Assembly: GCA_002331565.1 (NCBI GenBank)
Contig: DCZC01000196.1
Span: 1-5,084 of the forward strand
Direction: 5' to 3'
DNA from: Gemmatimonas sp. UBA2094
Lineage (GTDB): Bacteria; Gemmatimonadota; Gemmatimonadetes; Gemmatimonadales; Gemmatimonadaceae
DNA length: 5,084 bases
The translations under genes and the position numbers were made by a program. The notes below the pieces were generated by a model. The model saw only the letters and a program-made list of their open reading frames with translations, made no database searches and had not been told where the DNA came from. Below, piece after piece: positions 1-5,084 of this stretch. Numbering within the stretch: the stretch's first letter is position 1; each line of letters begins with the position of its first letter.

Positions 1-1
1 C

Positions 2-331
2 GTGTACGACGCGCAATCGCTGTGGGACGGCGCGCAGGTGGTGGACGCCGTGCGGCGCATCCGCCACGAGACCACCGGCGCGGTGAAGGATACCGATGCG
101 CTCGTGCAGCAGTTGCTCGCGCGCGGCGCGTGCGTGGTGCTGGTGACGAACCTGCAAAGTGGCGGCGTGTTGCTCGCCGCGTCTGCCGACAGCGGCGTCG
201 ATGCGGGCCAGACGCTGCGCACCGCGCTGCAAGCGGCAGGCGGGCGTGGCGGTGGCTCCCCCCGTGTGGCTCAAGGCGCGGTGGCCACGCCGTCGGCACT
301 CCCGGCGCTCGTTGCCGCGCTGGGTTTCTAG
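2..331 (+). CDS. Alanyl-tRNA editing protein (AlaX-like), C-terminal DHHA1 part, 5' end outside window
   Basis: This is the last 109 codons of a gene that begins upstream of the window. The GTG at base 2 is most likely an internal valine codon, not the start. The visible part is a DHHA1 domain: a hydrophobic beta strand (CVVLVTN, visible residues 44-50), a second strand (GGVLLAAS, 54-61), and the glycine-rich signature GGRGGGSPRVAQG at 80-92 close to the C-terminus. This form with GGGSP..AQG is what I associate with long AlaX-type trans-editing proteins, which hydrolyse mischarged Ser- or Gly-tRNA(Ala). Alanyl-tRNA synthetase itself usually carries GGGGGGRPDMAQAGG at the same place, so alaS is the main alternative but fits less well. 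The zinc-binding editing domain that would settle this lies outside the window. Confidence is high for a DHHA1 domain and moderate for AlaX. The stop codon is TAG at 329-331. The next gene starts 44 bp downstream on the same strand with no terminator-like structure between them. Confidence 0.75.
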   Translation: MYDAQSLWDGAQVVDAVRRIRHETTGAVKDTDALVQQLLARGACVVLVTNLQSGGVLLAASADSGVDAGQTLRTALQAAGGRGGGSPRVAQGAVATPSALPALVAALGF

Positions 332-364
332 CGAAAACGGTTCCCCACCATTCTCCGCCCAAAC

Positions 365-368
365 AGGA
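365..368 (+). promoter_or_regulatory. Shine-Dalgarno AGGA for the DinB-family gene
   Basis: AGGA sits 7 nt before the ATG at 376. This supports the ATG start over the much longer open frame that runs upstream through the preceding gene. Confidence 0.55.
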
Positions 369-375
369 CACGCCA

Positions 376-918
376 ATGACGCATATCGCCCGCCCCGCCG
401 CAAACGAGCACGCGCCGTACTACGCCGGCTACATCGATGCCGCCGAAGCCACGCTGGCGCCGCGCGGCCTCGCCGACGTGCTGGCGCTGCTCGAAGCACA
501 GACGGCCGATTGGCAGGCGCTCATGGCCACGGTACCCGAAGCCAAGGCCTCCGTCGCGTACGCCCCGGGCAAGTGGACGCTCGCCGAGTCGCTCGTGCAC
601 GTGAGCGACACCGAGCGGGTATTCGCCTATCGCCTGCTGCGCATTGCCCGTGGCGACCGCACACCCCTCCCCGGCTTCGAGCAGGACGACTGGGTGCCCA
701 CCAGTCGCGCGGGGAACCGGTCGCTCGCCGACATCCTCGCGGAGATGTACGCCGTGCGCGCCGCCACGCTGGCGCTCGTGCGCTCGCTCGACGACGAAGC
801 CGTTGCGCAGACCGGCGTGGCCAGTGGCAAGGCGGTGACGGCCCGTGCGCTGGTGTGGATGATCGCGGGACACATGCAGCATCACTTCGGGCTGACGCGG
901 GAGCGGTACCTGGCGTAA
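376..918 (+). CDS. DinB-family (DinB_2) putative metal-dependent protein
   Basis: A 180-residue protein, a normal length for the DinB/YfiT-like four-helix-bundle superfamily. The segment APGKWTLAESLVHVSDTE (residues 63-80) is the characteristic helix-2 region, where the bundle's first metal-ligand histidine lies (H75). The second half of the HxxxH-type ligand set is in GHMQHHFGLTRERY (165-178), with H166 and H170 as the likely pair. The short loop around DRTPLPGFEQDDWV (94-107) is also typical of the DinB_2 subgroup. Family members bind a divalent metal. Some are thiol (mycothiol or bacillithiol) transferases or hydrolases, but for most, including this one, the substrate is unknown. There is no signal peptide or membrane segment, so it is predicted to be cytosolic. 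The ATG at 376 has AGGA seven bases upstream. The open frame extends further upstream, but that part is an arginine-rich out-of-frame reading of the preceding gene. Spacing to the preceding gene is 44 bp, so co-transcription is likely. The family call is firm; the biochemical role is not known. Confidence 0.88.
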   Translation: MTHIARPAANEHAPYYAGYIDAAEATLAPRGLADVLALLEAQTADWQALMATVPEAKASVAYAPGKWTLAESLVHVSDTERVFAYRLLRIARGDRTPLPGFEQDDWVPTSRAGNRSLADILAEMYAVRAATLALVRSLDDEAVAQTGVASGKAVTARALVWMIAGHMQHHFGLTRERYLA

Positions 919-919
919 G

Positions 920-944
920 CGCCCGTTCAACGGCGATACGGGCG
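920..944 (+). other. Short GC hairpin just after the DinB-family stop codon
   Basis: CGCCCGT at 920-926 pairs perfectly with ACGGGCG at 938-944 (7 bp) around an 11-nt loop, beginning two bases after the TAA stop. It has no T-run downstream, so it is not a classical intrinsic terminator. It may protect the mRNA 3' end or be chance in GC-rich DNA. Confidence 0.3.
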
Positions 945-964
945 TGAGGTGCTTCGAGTGACAG

Positions 965-983
965 CGGGCCCGTTCAGGGCCTG
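965..983 (+). other. Compact GC hairpin in the dinB-tkt gap
   Basis: Bases 965-971 pair with 977-983 (six Watson-Crick pairs and one G-T) around the 5-nt loop GTTCA. It is a tight, very stable small stem with no downstream T-tract. It lies between the stop of the DinB-family gene and the larger hairpin at 993-1044, and may contribute to ending upstream transcripts. Confidence 0.3.
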
Positions 984-992
984 GGGTCGTGT

Positions 993-1044
993 GTCGAGGG
1001 TTGTGGGTGGGTGTTGCACCAACCCCACGCCCACGACTCCCGAC
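993..1044 (+). other. Long imperfect hairpin, possible terminator or dispersed palindromic element
   Basis: Checked base by base: 993-996 pairs with 1041-1044, then one A.C mismatch (997/1040). Next, 998-1009 pairs with 1028-1039 without interruption (12 pairs, three of them G-T). After a bulged A at 1027, 1010-1011 pairs with 1025-1026, then a T.C mismatch. Finally 1013-1015 pairs with 1021-1023, closing a 5-nt loop at 1016-1020. A 52-nt structure this complete is not expected in random DNA. It lies about 75 nt after the DinB-family stop and about 160 nt before the transketolase start. It could end the upstream operon, or be a copy of a repetitive extragenic palindrome. The right flank is cytosine-rich rather than thymine-rich, so a classical terminator is not shown. 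Confidence 0.5.
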
Positions 1045-1055
1045 CCCCGCCCCCC
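1023..1055 (-). other. Candidate G-quadruplex motif on the minus strand
   Basis: Read on the minus strand from 1055 to 1023, the tracts are G6, C, G5, TC, G3, AGTCGT, G3, CGT, G4. That is five guanine tracts of at least three bases with loops of 1, 2, 6 and 3 nt, which satisfies the usual G3+N1-7 pattern. It is on the template strand for the downstream transketolase gene and overlaps the right arm of the 993-1044 hairpin, so the two structures would compete. This is a sequence-pattern match only; folding and function are not shown. Confidence 0.4.
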
Positions 1056-1117
1056 GACGGAGGCGCAGCAGTCGCTTTCACGGTCCTCGCATGCCGCGCC
1101 ATCCTCGCCAGCGACCC

Positions 1118-1146
1118 ACACCGAACCCCCCTTTTTCGGCTAGATT
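1118..1146 (+). promoter_or_regulatory. Possible promoter region of the transketolase gene (weak)
   Basis: TAGATT at 1141-1146 could serve as a -10 element, which would give a leader of roughly 50 nt before the GTG at 1205. The hexamer 17 bp upstream (1118-1123, ACACCG) does not resemble a -35 box. A small inverted repeat, CCGAA at 1121-1125 and TTCGG at 1135-1139, flanks a C6T3 spacer just upstream of the -10 candidate and could be a protein-binding site. The AT-richer patch stands out from its GC-rich surroundings, which is the main reason for proposing it. Confidence 0.22.
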
Positions 1147-1194
1147 TCAGGGCTGAGGCGCCCTGTCCGCGCCCCGCCTTTCGCCGACCCTCCC

Positions 1195-1198
1195 GGAG
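1195..1198 (+). promoter_or_regulatory. Shine-Dalgarno GGAG for the transketolase GTG start
   Basis: GGAG lies 6 nt before GTG at 1205. It decides the start: the next in-frame ATG, at codon 26, would remove the conserved N-terminal helix that precedes SGHPGTP. Confidence 0.7.
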
Positions 1199-1204
1199 CA
1201 CTGC

Positions 1205-3226
1205 GTGTCCGCTGCGTCAACCGAGAATGCGTCATCCGAGACCGTGCGTCTCGCCATTGATACCGTTCGTACCCTCGCCATGGACGCGGTGCAGGCCGCG
1301 GAGTCGGGGCACCCCGGCACCCCGATGGCGCTCGCACCGCTCGCGTACGCGCTCTACACGAAGCACCTCCGCCACGATCCGGCCGCGCCGGATTGGGCCG
1401 ATCGCGACCGCTTCATCCTGTCCGTGGGGCACGCGTCCATGCTGCTCTACGGCACGCTGCACCTGGCCGGCTACGACCTCCCGCTCGAGGAAATCAAGAA
1501 CTTCCGCCAGTGGGAGAGCCTCACGCCGGGCCACCCCGAAGTGCACCACACCAAGGGCGTCGAAACCACCACGGGTCCGCTCGGCCAGGGCGTCGCCAAC
1601 GCGGTGGGCTTTGCGATGGCCGAAGCGCATCTCGCGGCCACGTTCAACCAGCCCGGTCACGAGATCGTCAACCATTACACATACTTCGTCGCCGGCGATG
1701 GCTGCCTCATGGAAGGCATCTCGCACGAGGCGGCGAGCTATGCCGGCCACCTCAAGCTTGGCAAGCTGATCGGCTTCTTCGACGACAACGGCATCACCAT
1801 CGACGGTAGCACGGCGCTCACCTGCAGCGACGACGCCGCCAAGCGATTCGAGAGCTACGGCTGGCAGGTGCTGCACGTGGCCGACGTGAACGACCTCGCG
1901 GCCATCGACGCCGCCATCGCCGAAGCGAAGGCCGATACGCAGCGCCCCACGCTCATCATCACGAAGACGCACATCGGCTTCGGCTCGCCCAACCGCCAGG
2001 ACACGGCCAAGGCGCACGGCGAACCGCTTGGCAAGGACGAGATCACGCTCACCAAGCAGACGTACGGCTGGCCTGGCACCGAGCCGTTCTTCGTGCCGCA
2101 GGATGCGCTGGCCCACTGGCGCAGCGCCACCGCACAGCGCGCGGAGACACACGCCGCGTGGAGGACGAAGTGGCAGGCCTACTCGGCGGCCTATCCCGAG
2201 CTCGCAGCGGAACTCGAGCGTCGCATGAACCGGGAACTGCCGGCGCAGCTCGAGCAGTCGTTCCCGGCGTTCGATGCGAAGAGCGGCAACGTGGCCAGCC
2301 GCGCCGCGAGCGGCGTGGTAATCAACGCCATCGCCAACGTGGTACCCGAGCTGTTCGGCGGCAGCGCCGACCTCACCGGCTCCAACCTCACCAACGTGAA
2401 GGGGGCGCATCCGTTCAGCGCCACGCAGCGCGATGGCCGCAACATTCATTTCGGCATCCGCGAGCACGCGATGGGTGCCATCATGAACGGCATGGGGCTG
2501 CACGGCGGCGTGATTCCGTACGGCGGTACCTTTCTCGTGTTCAGCGACTACATGCGCCCCGCCATCCGCCTCGCGGGACTCATGGGCGTGCAGGCCATCT
2601 ACGTGTTCACGCACGATTCCATCGGGCTCGGCGAAGACGGGCCCACGCACCAGCCCGTCGAACACCTCACGGCGTTGCGTTGCATCCCCAATCTCCTCGT
2701 GCTGCGTCCCTCGGATGCCGACGAAGTGAGTGAGGCGTGGCGCGTGGCGCTGCACCACAAGCGCGGTCCGAGTGCCATCGTGCTCACGCGGCAGAAGCTG
2801 TCGTACTTCGCCGAGCCCGCTCGGGCGAAGGACGGCGTGAAGCAGGGCGCGTACATCGTGGCGGACGCTGCGGGCCACGTGCCCAACGTGGTGCTGCTCG
2901 CGAGCGGCAGCGAAGTGGAAATCGCGCTCAAGGCCCGCGAGCAGTTGAGTGGCCACGGCATTCATGCGCGTGTGGTGAGCTGCCCGAGTCTCGAGCTGTT
3001 CGCGCAGCAGCCCCTTGAGTACCGCCACCACGTGCTCCCCGCCGGCGTACCGCGCGTGGCGGTGGAAGCGGCGCACCCCATGAGCTGGTACCGCTGGGTG
3101 GGCGACACGGGTGCGGTCGTGGGCATCGACACGTTCGGCGCGAGCGCGCCGGCGCCGGTGCTTTACCAGAAGTTCGGTATCACCGCCGACCGGGTCGCGG
3201 CAACGGCGAAGCAGCTGTTGCGCTAA
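1205..3226 (+). CDS. tkt: Transketolase (EC 2.2.1.1)
   Basis: Complete 673-residue thiamine-diphosphate enzyme of normal bacterial length. It moves a two-carbon ketol unit between sugar phosphates (xylulose-5-P to ribose-5-P or erythrose-4-P) in the cytosolic non-oxidative pentose phosphate pathway. Hallmarks run in order. SGHPGTP (residues 34-40, H36) and VGHAS (74-78, H76) are active-site histidine motifs. TTGPLGQG (122-129) follows. The ThDP/metal motif opens with [13 protein letters not shown] (164-176) and closes with DDNGITIDG (193-201, N195). H271 in AKAHG matches the substrate-channel histidine. [11 protein letters not shown] (384-394) starts the pyrimidine-binding domain. FGIREHAMG (416-424) carries the catalytic glutamate E420. 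[17 protein letters not shown] (468-484) contains H470, D478 and H482. SGSEVEIA (567-574) marks the C-terminal domain. All key residues are present, so the enzyme should be active. The GTG start has GGAG 6 nt upstream. It appears to be transcribed alone: a 286-bp structured gap precedes it and a strong hairpin follows the stop. No other pentose phosphate gene is adjacent. Confidence 0.98.
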   Translation: MSAASTENASSETVRLAIDTVRTLAMDAVQAAESGHPGTPMALAPLAYALYTKHLRHDPAAPDWADRDRFILSVGHASMLLYGTLHLAGYDLPLEEIKNFRQWESLTPGHPEVHHTKGVETTTGPLGQGVANAVGFAMAEAHLAATFNQPGHEIVNHYTYFVAGDGCLMEGISHEAASYAGHLKLGKLIGFFDDNGITIDGSTALTCSDDAAKRFESYGWQVLHVADVNDLAAIDAAIAEAKADTQRPTLIITKTHIGFGSPNRQDTAKAHGEPLGKDEITLTKQTYGWPGTEPFFVPQDALAHWRSATAQRAETHAAWRTKWQAYSAAYPELAAELERRMNRELPAQLEQSFPAFDAKSGNVASRAASGVVINAIANVVPELFGGSADLTGSNLTNVKGAHPFSATQRDGRNIHFGIREHAMGAIMNGMGLHGGVIPYGGTFLVFSDYMRPAIRLAGLMGVQAIYVFTHDSIGLGEDGPTHQPVEHLTALRCIPNLLVLRPSDADEVSEAWRVALHHKRGPSAIVLTRQKLSYFAEPARAKDGVKQGAYIVADAAGHVPNVVLLASGSEVEIALKAREQLSGHGIHARVVSCPSLELFAQQPLEYRHHVLPAGVPRVAVEAAHPMSWYRWVGDTGAVVGIDTFGASAPAPVLYQKFGITADRVAATAKQLLR

Positions 3227-3241
3227 CGGGCGAGCGCCCGT
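3226..3241 (+). other. Short hairpin overlapping the transketolase stop codon
   Basis: ACGGGC at 3226-3231 pairs with GCCCGT at 3236-3241 around the 4-nt loop GAGC; the first base is the last base of the TAA stop. The stem sequence is the inverse arrangement of the one just after the DinB-family stop (920-944). It could assist mRNA 3'-end stability ahead of the real terminator, or be a chance GC stem. Confidence 0.3.
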
Positions 3242-3263
3242 CGGCGGCCGAAGGTGGCACACG

Positions 3264-3304
3264 CGAAAGAGGGGGAGCGCCGACACGGCGCTCCCCCTCT
3301 TTCG
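3264..3304. terminator. Bidirectional intrinsic terminator between convergent genes
   Basis: Bases 3264-3282 and 3286-3304 form a perfect 19-bp stem with the 3-nt loop ACA. The core is very GC-rich (GGGGGAGCGCCG) and the base is A/T-containing, with AAAGA on the left and TCTTT on the right, so each strand ends its stem with a short pyrimidine, T-containing run. It lies 37 bp after the transketolase stop (plus strand) and 14 bp beyond the SusD-type stop (minus strand). One structure can therefore end both transcripts and prevent read-through into either gene as antisense. The T-tract is short and interrupted, so efficiency is inferred from stem strength. Confidence 0.9.
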
Positions 3305-3318
3305 TTGGGCCTCACGAA

Positions 3319-4524
3319 TCAGCGCAGGTTCGGATTCGCGCCGATTTCCTCGAGGCTGATCGGAACGCAGGTGCTGCGTCCCTGCAGGGCCGTGTTGCGC
3401 CCCGACGCGAGCCAGCGGCGCAGATCCCACAAACGACGGCCTTCCAGCCAGAGCACTGCCCCACGCTCGCGCATGAGAATCGTCCAGGCCTGGTCCACCG
3501 TGGTGGCCGTGAGGGCCGGCAGCGTCGCCGCGGCACGCCCTTGGTTGATGAGCGTCATGGCTGCTGCGACATCGTTGTTGCGCAGCGCGGCTTCGGCGCG
3601 GAGGAGCAGCATCTCCGTGCCGCGCGCCAGCGCCACCGGATCACCGAGCGTGATGTACTTCCGCTGACGGAAGAAGCGCGTGGCCCCATCCTGACCCGTC
3701 TGGAATCCACCCGACGACGTGCGCACGGTGTCGTACGGCACGCGCGCATCACGATCGGCCACCCACACGGTGTTGAACACCGTGACCTCACGGCGACTGA
3801 TGGTCTGGTTGGCCAGATCCATGTTCTCGCGCGTGGTGTTGATGGAGAACACCGCGTTGTGCCGGAACGTTGCCGGTACCAGCGCGGCGTCGGTCACCGC
3901 GGCGTCCCACTTGTTCTGCCACGCCAGCACCTGGGCACGACCGGCCAGCGCCGCGTTCAGCAGCGCCGTGTTGTTCTGCGCCCGGGCCAGCGTGATGGCG
4001 CGGGTGAAGAGCGACTCAGCCCGCACGAAGTGCTCACTGCTGGGCACCCGCGGGCCGCCGTCGATGGTGGTCTCGCAGACGTTTTCGCCGAGGAACCGAT
4101 TGGCGAAACCGGCGTAGAGATACGCGCGGATGGTGAGCGGGTTGGTCTCGAAGGTCGTGCCGAGCACGGTCTTCATGCGCACCAGGCCGTTCTCCGCCAC
4201 CCAACGCGCCTGCTGCATGCGTGCCCAGTCGCCGTTGACGTCTTCGGGACGGATGACGCCCGCCGCGAACTGACGCTCGGCGGCGAAGTTGCCCGAGTGA
4301 TTCAGTTCGAAGGCGGCCAGCGAACCACGAGTGAGGTAGTTGCCGATGGCGTTCGACAGATCCCCACCCATGCCGTTCACCAGTGCGGGCATCGCCCCGG
4401 CGGAATTGAGATCGCTGTCGAGCAGCGGGCCGGGGTTGGTGACTTCGAAGCTGCACGCAGTGAGGCCGAGACCCGCGAGGGTCAGCGCGACGGCACCGCG
4501 ACGGAAGTTCGTGAGGATGGGCAT
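3319..4524 (-). CDS. SusD/RagB-family outer-membrane nutrient-binding lipoprotein
   Basis: Complete 401-residue protein. The N-terminus is a lipoprotein signal: basic residues R8-R9, a hydrophobic stretch at 11-22, and the lipobox LTAC with lipidated C24. The mature protein begins CSFEVTNPGPL, a typical SusD-like opening. Alpha-helical TPR-like repeats fill the middle, for example IRAYLYAGFANRFLGE (132-147) and SLFTRAITLARAQNN (171-185). The C-terminal SusD signature includes EMLLLRAEAALRNNDVAAA (304-322), MRERGAVLWLEGRRLWDLRRW (351-371) and the ending PISLEEIGANPNL. SusD proteins sit on the outer face of the outer membrane as a lid on a SusC transporter and capture oligosaccharides or peptides. 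At about 400 aa it is shorter than the 500-plus aa of Bacteroides SusD, which suggests fewer loops around the binding site. The ATG shares one base with the stop of the upstream SusC-type gene (TGATG), with GAGGA 10 nt before the ATG. The substrate cannot be told; no glycan or peptide enzyme is in view. Confidence 0.93.
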   Translation of the reverse strand: MPILTNFRRGAVALTLAGLGLTACSFEVTNPGPLLDSDLNSAGAMPALVNGMGGDLSNAIGNYLTRGSLAAFELNHSGNFAAERQFAAGVIRPEDVNGDWARMQQARWVAENGLVRMKTVLGTTFETNPLTIRAYLYAGFANRFLGENVCETTIDGGPRVPSSEHFVRAESLFTRAITLARAQNNTALLNAALAGRAQVLAWQNKWDAAVTDAALVPATFRHNAVFSINTTRENMDLANQTISRREVTVFNTVWVADRDARVPYDTVRTSSGGFQTGQDGATRFFRQRKYITLGDPVALARGTEMLLLRAEAALRNNDVAAAMTLINQGRAAATLPALTATTVDQAWTILMRERGAVLWLEGRRLWDLRRWLASGRNTALQGRSTCVPISLEEIGANPNLR

Positions 4525-5084
4525 CAGAAGTTCGTCCTCACACTGAAGAGGAACGTACGGTAGGGCGGAAAGTTGTAGTAGTCGCGGCGCGAGAAGGTGC
4601 TCGTGCGCTGGTCGGCGACTTCCGGATCGGTTCCGGTGTAGTCGGTGCTGCGGAACAGGTTGCGACCCGCGAAGCTCACCGTCATGCTGCGCGTGCGCGG
4701 CAGATAGCGCTTCGGCACGTCGTACGACACGGAGAGGTTGCGCAGCTTGAAGAAGTCGGCGCTTTCCACCCAGTAGCTGTAATCGCGATCGGCCGCGTTG
4801 ATGGCGCAGCGCATGCGCTGGTACGCCGAGACGCCGGCGAGTGCCGACGCATCACCGGCCGCAGCGGCACGGAGCGCCTTCTGCGCCGCGAAGCACGGCT
4901 GCCAGATGCCGAGGCCGGCATTCTGGAACCCGCTGCCGTTGAGCAGATGCCCGCCACGCTGGAACTCACCGATGGCTTCGACCGTGAGGTTGCGGAAGAG
5001 CGTGAGCGTGACCGACGGGTTGATGATCTTGTCGGCGAAGGTCTGGCCGAGGAACTGGTTCTCTTCCACGATGGGCGCTTCGAA
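4524..5084 (-). CDS. SusC/RagA-family TonB-dependent outer-membrane transporter, C-terminal part (5' end outside window)
   Basis: The last 186 codons of a much larger gene (the family is usually about 1000 aa). The frame stays open to the window edge, reading FEAPIVEENQFLGQTF, so the GTG at 5069-5067 is an internal valine. What is visible is the end of the 22-stranded beta barrel. Alternating strands such as PSVTLTLFRNLTVEAIGEF (23-41 of the visible part) come first, then an extracellular segment with two cysteines (C64, C93). ESADFFKLRNLSVSYDVPKRYL (107-128) is the classic SusC segment, and SMTVSFAGRNLF (133-144) plus STDYTGTDPEV (146-156) form the next hallmark. The last strand, PPYRTFLFSVRTNF, ends in the terminal phenylalanine needed for BAM-dependent insertion. 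It would import ligand caught by the SusD partner, driven by TonB-ExbBD. The TonB box and plug are outside the window. Its stop overlaps the SusD-type start by one base, so the pair is one operon. Substrate unknown. Confidence 0.93.
   Translation of the reverse strand, partial: FEAPIVEENQFLGQTFADKIINPSVTLTLFRNLTVEAIGEFQRGGHLLNGSGFQNAGLGIWQPCFAAQKALRAAAAGDASALAGVSAYQRMRCAINAADRDYSYWVESADFFKLRNLSVSYDVPKRYLPRTRSMTVSFAGRNLFRSTDYTGTDPEVADQRTSTFSRRDYYNFPPYRTFLFSVRTNF
4535..4539 (-). promoter_or_regulatory. Shine-Dalgarno GAGGA inside the SusC-type gene, for the SusD-type gene
   Basis: On the minus strand GAGGA lies 10 nt before the ATG at 4524-4522, within the last codons of the upstream gene. The spacing is somewhat long. 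With the TGATG overlap it suggests that ribosomes finishing the transporter reinitiate on the lipoprotein. Confidence 0.5.

Noticed and set aside
22..375. N-terminal extension of the DinB-family protein by 118 codons
   Set aside because: The extension reads the preceding DHHA1 gene in another frame and is arginine-rich. ATG 376 has its own Shine-Dalgarno, and the protein from there has normal family length.
920..983. The two small GC hairpins as intrinsic terminators of the DinB-family operon
   Set aside because: Both stems are real pairings but neither is followed by a T-run, so I list them as structures of unknown role rather than terminators.
1011..1769. Plus-strand open frame starting in the dinB-tkt gap and running into tkt in another frame
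   Set aside because: Mostly proline, arginine, serine and threonine with no domain; it overlaps the start of transketolase in a different frame.
1232..3430. 732-codon open frame on the minus strand, opposite transketolase
   Set aside because: It is antisense to a complete, motif-perfect transketolase. Its translation is arginine-, histidine- and glycine-rich with no recognisable domain. Long antisense frames are expected where third positions are strongly G/C.
3541..4563. 340-codon open frame on the plus strand, opposite the SusD-type gene
   Set aside because: The composition is arginine- and valine-rich without any family pattern, and it runs across the SusC-SusD junction. It is a shadow of the real minus-strand genes.
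5067..5069. GTG as the start of a short 181-codon gene on the minus strand
   Set aside because: The frame stays open upstream to the window edge with family-like sequence, and a SusC transporter cannot consist only of the last barrel strands. It is an internal valine codon.
1..5084. CRISPR array, tRNA or rRNA gene, insertion sequence, toxin-antitoxin or phage module
   Set aside because: No spaced direct repeats, cloverleaf with acceptor-stem pairing, transposase motif, terminal inverted repeats or small paired genes were seen on either strand.

Overview
This is a GC-rich, densely coding bacterial window. It holds two complete housekeeping-type genes, one complete outer-membrane lipoprotein gene, and two genes cut by the window edges. 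The SusC/SusD-type pair shows a diderm (Gram-negative) host. The high GC content, the short SusD-like protein (401 aa) and the SusC C-terminus with its TDYTGTDPEV segment fit Gemmatimonadota better than the mostly AT-rich Bacteroidota. This assignment is an inference from style; no marker gene in the window proves it.

Layout from left to right. Bases 2-331 (+) encode the C-terminal part of a DHHA1-domain protein, most likely an AlaX-type alanyl-tRNA editing hydrolase. After 44 bp comes a complete DinB-family putative metalloenzyme (376-918, +), probably co-transcribed with it. The 286-bp gap at 919-1204 has no gene but is rich in structure. It contains two short GC hairpins, a long imperfect hairpin (993-1044) overlapping a G-quadruplex-type G-tract array on the minus strand, and a possible weak promoter. 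A complete transketolase gene follows (1205-3226, +; GTG start with a good Shine-Dalgarno).

At 3227-3318 transcription converges. A perfect 19-bp stem with a 3-nt loop (3264-3304) lies between the transketolase stop and the stop of the opposing gene, and looks like a shared bidirectional terminator. The minus strand from 5084 to 3319 carries the end of a SusC/RagA-type TonB-dependent transporter (4524-5084, 5' end outside the window) and a complete SusD/RagB-type lipoprotein (3319-4524). Their stop and start codons overlap as TGATG, so they form a translationally coupled outer-membrane uptake operon.

The genes belong to at least two unrelated units: translation quality control and central carbon metabolism on the plus strand, and outer-membrane nutrient uptake on the minus strand. 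I see no tRNA or rRNA gene, CRISPR array, insertion sequence, or defence or toxin module. I found no convincing undescribed biological system here. The items most worth a second look are the structured 919-1204 intergenic region and the shared terminator.
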